From NCBI GenBank assembly GCA_905215105.1, contig CAJMOI010000032.1, forward strand, positions 1 through 15,741: DNA of 15,741 nt. The letters are read 5' to 3'. This stretch comes from an uncultured bacterium (lineage in GTDB: Bacteria > Bacillota > Clostridia > Oscillospirales > Acutalibacteraceae). The notes below the pieces were generated by a model that made no database searches, had not been told where the DNA came from, and saw only the letters and a program-made list of their open reading frames with translations. The translations under genes were made by a program, and so were the position numbers. This document shows positions 13,501 to 15,741 of the stretch, in pieces. Each line of letters starts with the position of its first letter. The stretch's first letter is position 1.

Positions 13501-15615
13501 AGCCTGACTGCCATTCAGGACGGCGCTATCGCCGGCATTACCGGTCTGAAGACCCTTGATATCTCCAACTGCACTGCACTGGAAACCCTGTATCTCAATG
13601 ACACTTCCAAGGATCTGGCCATTACCATGGATGGAACCACCGCTGTGAAGACTCTGTCTTTGACCGGCACTGCAAAGACCACCTTTGATATCAGTGCCCT
13701 GACAGCTTTGACTCACTTCTATGGCAATAACAGCGAACTGGAAACCCTGACCACTGCAGAGGCATCCGCCTATGCAGCAGCTGAAACCTTTGACCTGAGC
13801 GGCAGCCGTTTTGACATGACCGCAGGCACCGCAGAAGGCGATTTCGTTCGCGGTTTCACAGAAGGCGTTGCAGTTTATAACGGACAGCGTCCTGTTATCT
13901 ATTTCGCAGAAATTCCCGAAAGCCTGAAAGTAACGCAGGAGAAACGCGGTACTCTGCGTACGATGGATTATTTTGAGGCTTACTATGAGAATGCAAAGAC
14001 CGTCCGTGGTACTCTGATTGCCGACATGACCGATTTGACATGGGTTGCGGAGGACTATGATCTTCAGGGCAAAGCAAGTGTTCCCGAGAAGGTTTATGCA
14101 GAGATCTTTGACGAAGAGGGCAACCAGGTGAACCTGCCTGACGATGCTGAACTGCCGGAGGTTGATACCGAAACCAACGTTGCTCTGGATGCAAGAGTTC
14201 TGGGCGGAAGCGGCCAGAACAATGGCGAAGAGTATACGAAGCTGTTTGATGGATCTACCGATACGAAGTGGTGCACCAGTGGCTATAGTGGCTGGGCAGC
14301 ATTCGCCCTTCCCGAAGCCGAGGAAATCGGTAAGTGGATCAGCTATCATGCCCAGAATATTGGTGAGCCGGCCGCTTACAATACCGAGGACTTTGAACTG
14401 CAGGTATTGAATACGGAAGCAATTGGCATGACGGAAGAGGAATTCCTGGCTTCTGACAGTGCAACCAGCTATTCGGTTCTTGCCAATAATGCAAACTGGA
14501 TTACCATTGACCATGTTACGGAAAATACCGCTCAGACAGTTGAACGCAATATGGAATCTCCGGTGGCAGCACAGGTATACCGTTTGAAGATTAACAGATC
14601 TATCAACGGAAACCAGTATGAAGCCATTCGTTTCCACGAGCTGGAGATGTATCGTGCAGATCCCACTCCCAAGGACTATGAAGGCATTCTGAAGCTGGAC
14701 AACACCGACACCTTCACCGTGAACTTTGTGAAAAATGCCAAGACTCTGGCTACTATGGATGTCATCGTTCGTGAAGCTGTTGACAAGACTTTCCTGCAGA
14801 AGACTTATGATTATGCAGCTGCACAGGATATCAGCGATTTGATCGACAGTGTAAAGGCTTACTATGAACAGGCTCTTGCCGAAGCAGAGGCAGTGCTGAA
14901 CAACGAAGACGCAACCAATGCAGACGTCAGTGCTGCACTGGATAAGCTGTTCAACGCCGTTTGGATGCTGGACTTTGTGAAGGGTGACAAGACCAACCTG
15001 AAGATGCTTATTGATATGGCAGACGAAATGGTCCTGAATGCTGACAAGTATGTCCAGACCAACTGGCAGCAGTTGCTGGATGCACTGGAAGCTGCAAAGG
15101 CCGTTTATGAGGACGGAGACGCCATGGATCAGGACATTCAGCCTGTGGCAGAAGAACTGCTCAATGCCATTCTGGCCCAGCGGTTTAAGGCTGACAAGTC
15201 CAATCTGGAAGAGCTGATTAACAAGGCATCCGCAATTGATGTAACACTGTATACTGCAGCAAGCGTCAAGGTGTTCAATGCTGCACTGGAAGCTGCAAAT
15301 CTGGTACTGGAAGATGAAACGCTGAGCGAAGAGGATCAGAATACAGTCGATCAGGCTGCAAAAGAACTGAGCGATGCCATCAATGGTTTGGAGAAACTTT
15401 CCGCTGATGACACTGATACCAGCGATGAAAGCAAAGACGAGAACAAGAACGACAACAACAACAATAGCAACAACAGCAGCACCGATTCCAAAGACCCGAA
15501 CAAGGGACCTGCTACGGGAGACAACACCAACTCCGCAGCATGGCTGATTCTGGCAATGTCTGCTGCCGCTGCACTGGTAGTACTGCAGAGAAAAAAGAGA
15601 AACGCAGTGAAGTAA
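10513..15615 (+). CDS. Secreted, wall-anchored GH85 endo-beta-N-acetylglucosaminidase
   Basis: This 1700-residue surface enzyme should cleave the GlcNAc-GlcNAc core of N-linked glycans, releasing the glycan from protein. A signal peptide (residues 1-32, VSA before the cut) leads into the GH85 domain (about 55-370), recognised by TINAAHKNGVMALGEYF and the catalytic segment YYGFDGYFINQEE, where Asn231 and Glu233 are the oxazoline-assisting and acid/base residues. After it come a galactose-binding-like region (about 499-630), an FN3-like domain (about 636-715), LRR-like repeats (about 938-1035, e.g. GLTSLNLSG), an F5/8C or CBM32-like domain (about 1220-1385), three FIVAR-like helical repeats (about 1425-1627), an Asn/Ser/Asp-rich linker, and GPATGD (1665-1670) followed by a membrane segment and a basic tail. 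Several regions between are unassigned. It is expressed divergently from the AraC-type gene. Domain edges are estimates; the GH85 call is firm. Confidence 0.9.
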   Translation: MKNKYGKRIIALFLALALGSSAFSGMTFPVSAQTTDEGGSQAEAKSSSSYEPWEHGYRFVDVLNFDPSTDNYSKELRARVPLQERNEAFAATQANPDLTTDAQLYVISSGDYRSTDVSEAPWNGNQSYDDFSYNAYKFWQYTDLIGAGGRPTSGIDVGSVDKEYGTTTIPTVATINAAHKNGVMALGEYFVPRTPLYTEEWLYKDENGNFPYAQKLIDIMNYYGFDGYFINQEERIDASYVPLFREMLKWMRDQGCYIQWYDSITDGGYISYQNVFNSTNSNWIWNETNGRVTDSIFLNYWNNPGSMQSSADHAISLGLDPHEVVYYGVEGGQWRWSKDLDGLRDETGNSILSFAIWGSHFYREQYGRDGNKRYQAAYQWQNEERERMYFTAPSEYVNDYSSVDRPDVEVTDTAFKGFSRYIAERSVINGTTFNTDFNNGHGMQYFENGEISRDMEWTNVNLQDILPTWQWWVETTDDNLLNMDWDYGPKQEKMMSDGSMSTFDFEQVGAYNGGSSLAVYGAVQGSQFVNLYKTDLDVTADSSISFTYNKPSADDSSAMQLGLIFKDRPEEKVLLPIEESGKQTDGWKTVDFSLAEYAGREIAAIGLEISASEKVDAYQVNLGGLKVSDGKTYTPDAPTGLVLDREFDSTGEIQLSWDINENYDEVQLYRIYAEYADGSERFVGGAYTDNYYIETLENPEEITALKLYAVGPDGSMSDAASVPMNTGKQVSDIKAASGDNQLTVTWADSDEEYQSVKVELSYWYSEKENPEAITVEKGAGEAVFDIPLEDGSEYILTLTTINADGSENAPVDYFGELADNYCEPFEGEFRHEGSTDDYILTTPPAEDWAVMNVEINGSTTEYKRIGGQSPVGIEIEKTGLQYAVVTLEDRNGNQSAPVTFLFIDGEPISNNREYTEEIVPDTELREALQELLGPTFGDLTGYQGELDLSGRPISDLTGLNLIAGLTSLNLSGTNITTLEKGMLPSGLTSLNLSGCESLTAIQDGAIAGITGLKTLDISNCTALETLYLNDTSKDLAITMDGTTAVKTLSLTGTAKTTFDISALTALTHFYGNNSELETLTTAEASAYAAAETFDLSGSRFDMTAGTAEGDFVRGFTEGVAVYNGQRPVIYFAEIPESLKVTQEKRGTLRTMDYFEAYYENAKTVRGTLIADMTDLTWVAEDYDLQGKASVPEKVYAEIFDEEGNQVNLPDDAELPEVDTETNVALDARVLGGSGQNNGEEYTKLFDGSTDTKWCTSGYSGWAAFALPEAEEIGKWISYHAQNIGEPAAYNTEDFELQVLNTEAIGMTEEEFLASDSATSYSVLANNANWITIDHVTENTAQTVERNMESPVAAQVYRLKINRSINGNQYEAIRFHELEMYRADPTPKDYEGILKLDNTDTFTVNFVKNAKTLATMDVIVREAVDKTFLQKTYDYAAAQDISDLIDSVKAYYEQALAEAEAVLNNEDATNADVSAALDKLFNAVWMLDFVKGDKTNLKMLIDMADEMVLNADKYVQTNWQQLLDALEAAKAVYEDGDAMDQDIQPVAEELLNAILAQRFKADKSNLEELINKASAIDVTLYTAASVKVFNAALEAANLVLEDETLSEEDQNTVDQAAKELSDAINGLEKLSADDTDTSDESKDENKNDNNNNSNNSSTDSKDPNKGPATGDNTNSAAWLILAMSAAAALVVLQRKKRNAVK
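15421..15500 (+). repeat. Low-complexity Asn/Ser/Asp linker in the GH85 gene
   Basis: Runs of AAC, AAG, GAC and AGC codons encode a polar, disordered spacer just before the wall-sorting motif. It would carry the enzyme through the cell wall. The short tandem AAC codons could vary in number between strains. Confidence 0.7.
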
Positions 15616-15741
15616 TCTGACAATTTACAAGAAGACTTCAAACGTTTTCACTGCATACTGAAAACAACAAAGGCACGCTCCCTCTCTTGAACCGAACCAG
15701 TAAAAACGGACAATAGACAAAAGGCCCCCTAGTGTAGGAAA
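15616..15741. other. Downstream intergenic stretch with no clear gene
   Basis: I see no coding region here. One weak AT-rich stem pairs GTTTTCA (15644-15650) with TGAAAAC (15659-15665) but has no T run after it, so it is not a convincing terminator. The window ends in AAAAGGCCCCCTAG, which could be the left arm of a hairpin cut by the edge. Confidence 0.4.

Noticed and set aside
10714..14637. 1307-codon minus-strand open frame
   Set aside because: It is the exact antisense mirror of the GH85 gene, lacks a ribosome binding site, and its translation has no recognisable domain. It is explained by missing TTA/CTA/TCA codons in the sense strand.
15644..15665. Stem-loop after the GH85 gene as terminator
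   Set aside because: The stem is only 7 AT-rich base pairs and no T run follows it.
1..15741. CRISPR array, tRNA, rRNA, insertion sequence or phage genes
   Set aside because: I looked for regularly spaced repeats, transposase or integrase motifs and cloverleaf-like sequences and saw none.

Overview
The window looks like part of a chromosome from a gut-type Firmicute, probably a Clostridia of the Oscillospiraceae/Ruminococcaceae kind. This rests on strong GGAGG ribosome binding sites, a GC-rich coding style, a PxTG-type cell-wall anchor, FIVAR repeats and an N-glycan-degrading surface enzyme. No rRNA or other taxonomic marker is present, so the genus is not assigned.

Region 1 (1-7808) is the 3' part of a plus-strand surface-polysaccharide operon. 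It holds an ABC-2 exporter permease (cut by the window edge, possibly frameshifted), its Wzt-like ATPase, a GT4 glycosyltransferase, a small single-pass membrane protein with one Ig-like domain, a HAD-family protein of the COG5610 type, a 1046-residue GT2-HAD fusion with an extra C-terminal module, and a polysaccharide pyruvyl transferase. The genes from the ATPase onward overlap by 4 to 14 bases, so they are translationally coupled. The operon ends at a clear terminator. The likely product is an exported glycan or secondary wall polymer with a pyruvate (ketal) decoration.

Region 2 (7829-9247) holds two divergent membrane-protein genes: a zinc-ribbon protein on the minus strand and a DUF308/HdeD-like protein on the plus strand. 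Each has a good sigma-A-type promoter with a 17-base spacer. Strong stem-loops close the block on both sides.

Region 3 (9295-15615) holds a minus-strand AraC-family regulator interrupted by one in-frame TAG codon, a 330-base regulatory region rich in repeats, and a 1700-residue secreted, wall-anchored GH85 endo-beta-N-acetylglucosaminidase. The enzyme carries galactose-binding-like, FN3-like, LRR-like, F5/8C and FIVAR modules. The regulator is divergent from the enzyme gene and is its obvious candidate regulator. A 13-of-14 inverted repeat encloses the stretch carrying the enzyme's candidate promoters, which raises the possibility of an invertible phase switch or a multi-site operator.

The most notable points are the nonsense codon in the otherwise intact regulator, the inverted repeat around the GH85 promoter region, and the paired HAD modules, one of them built into a glycosyltransferase.
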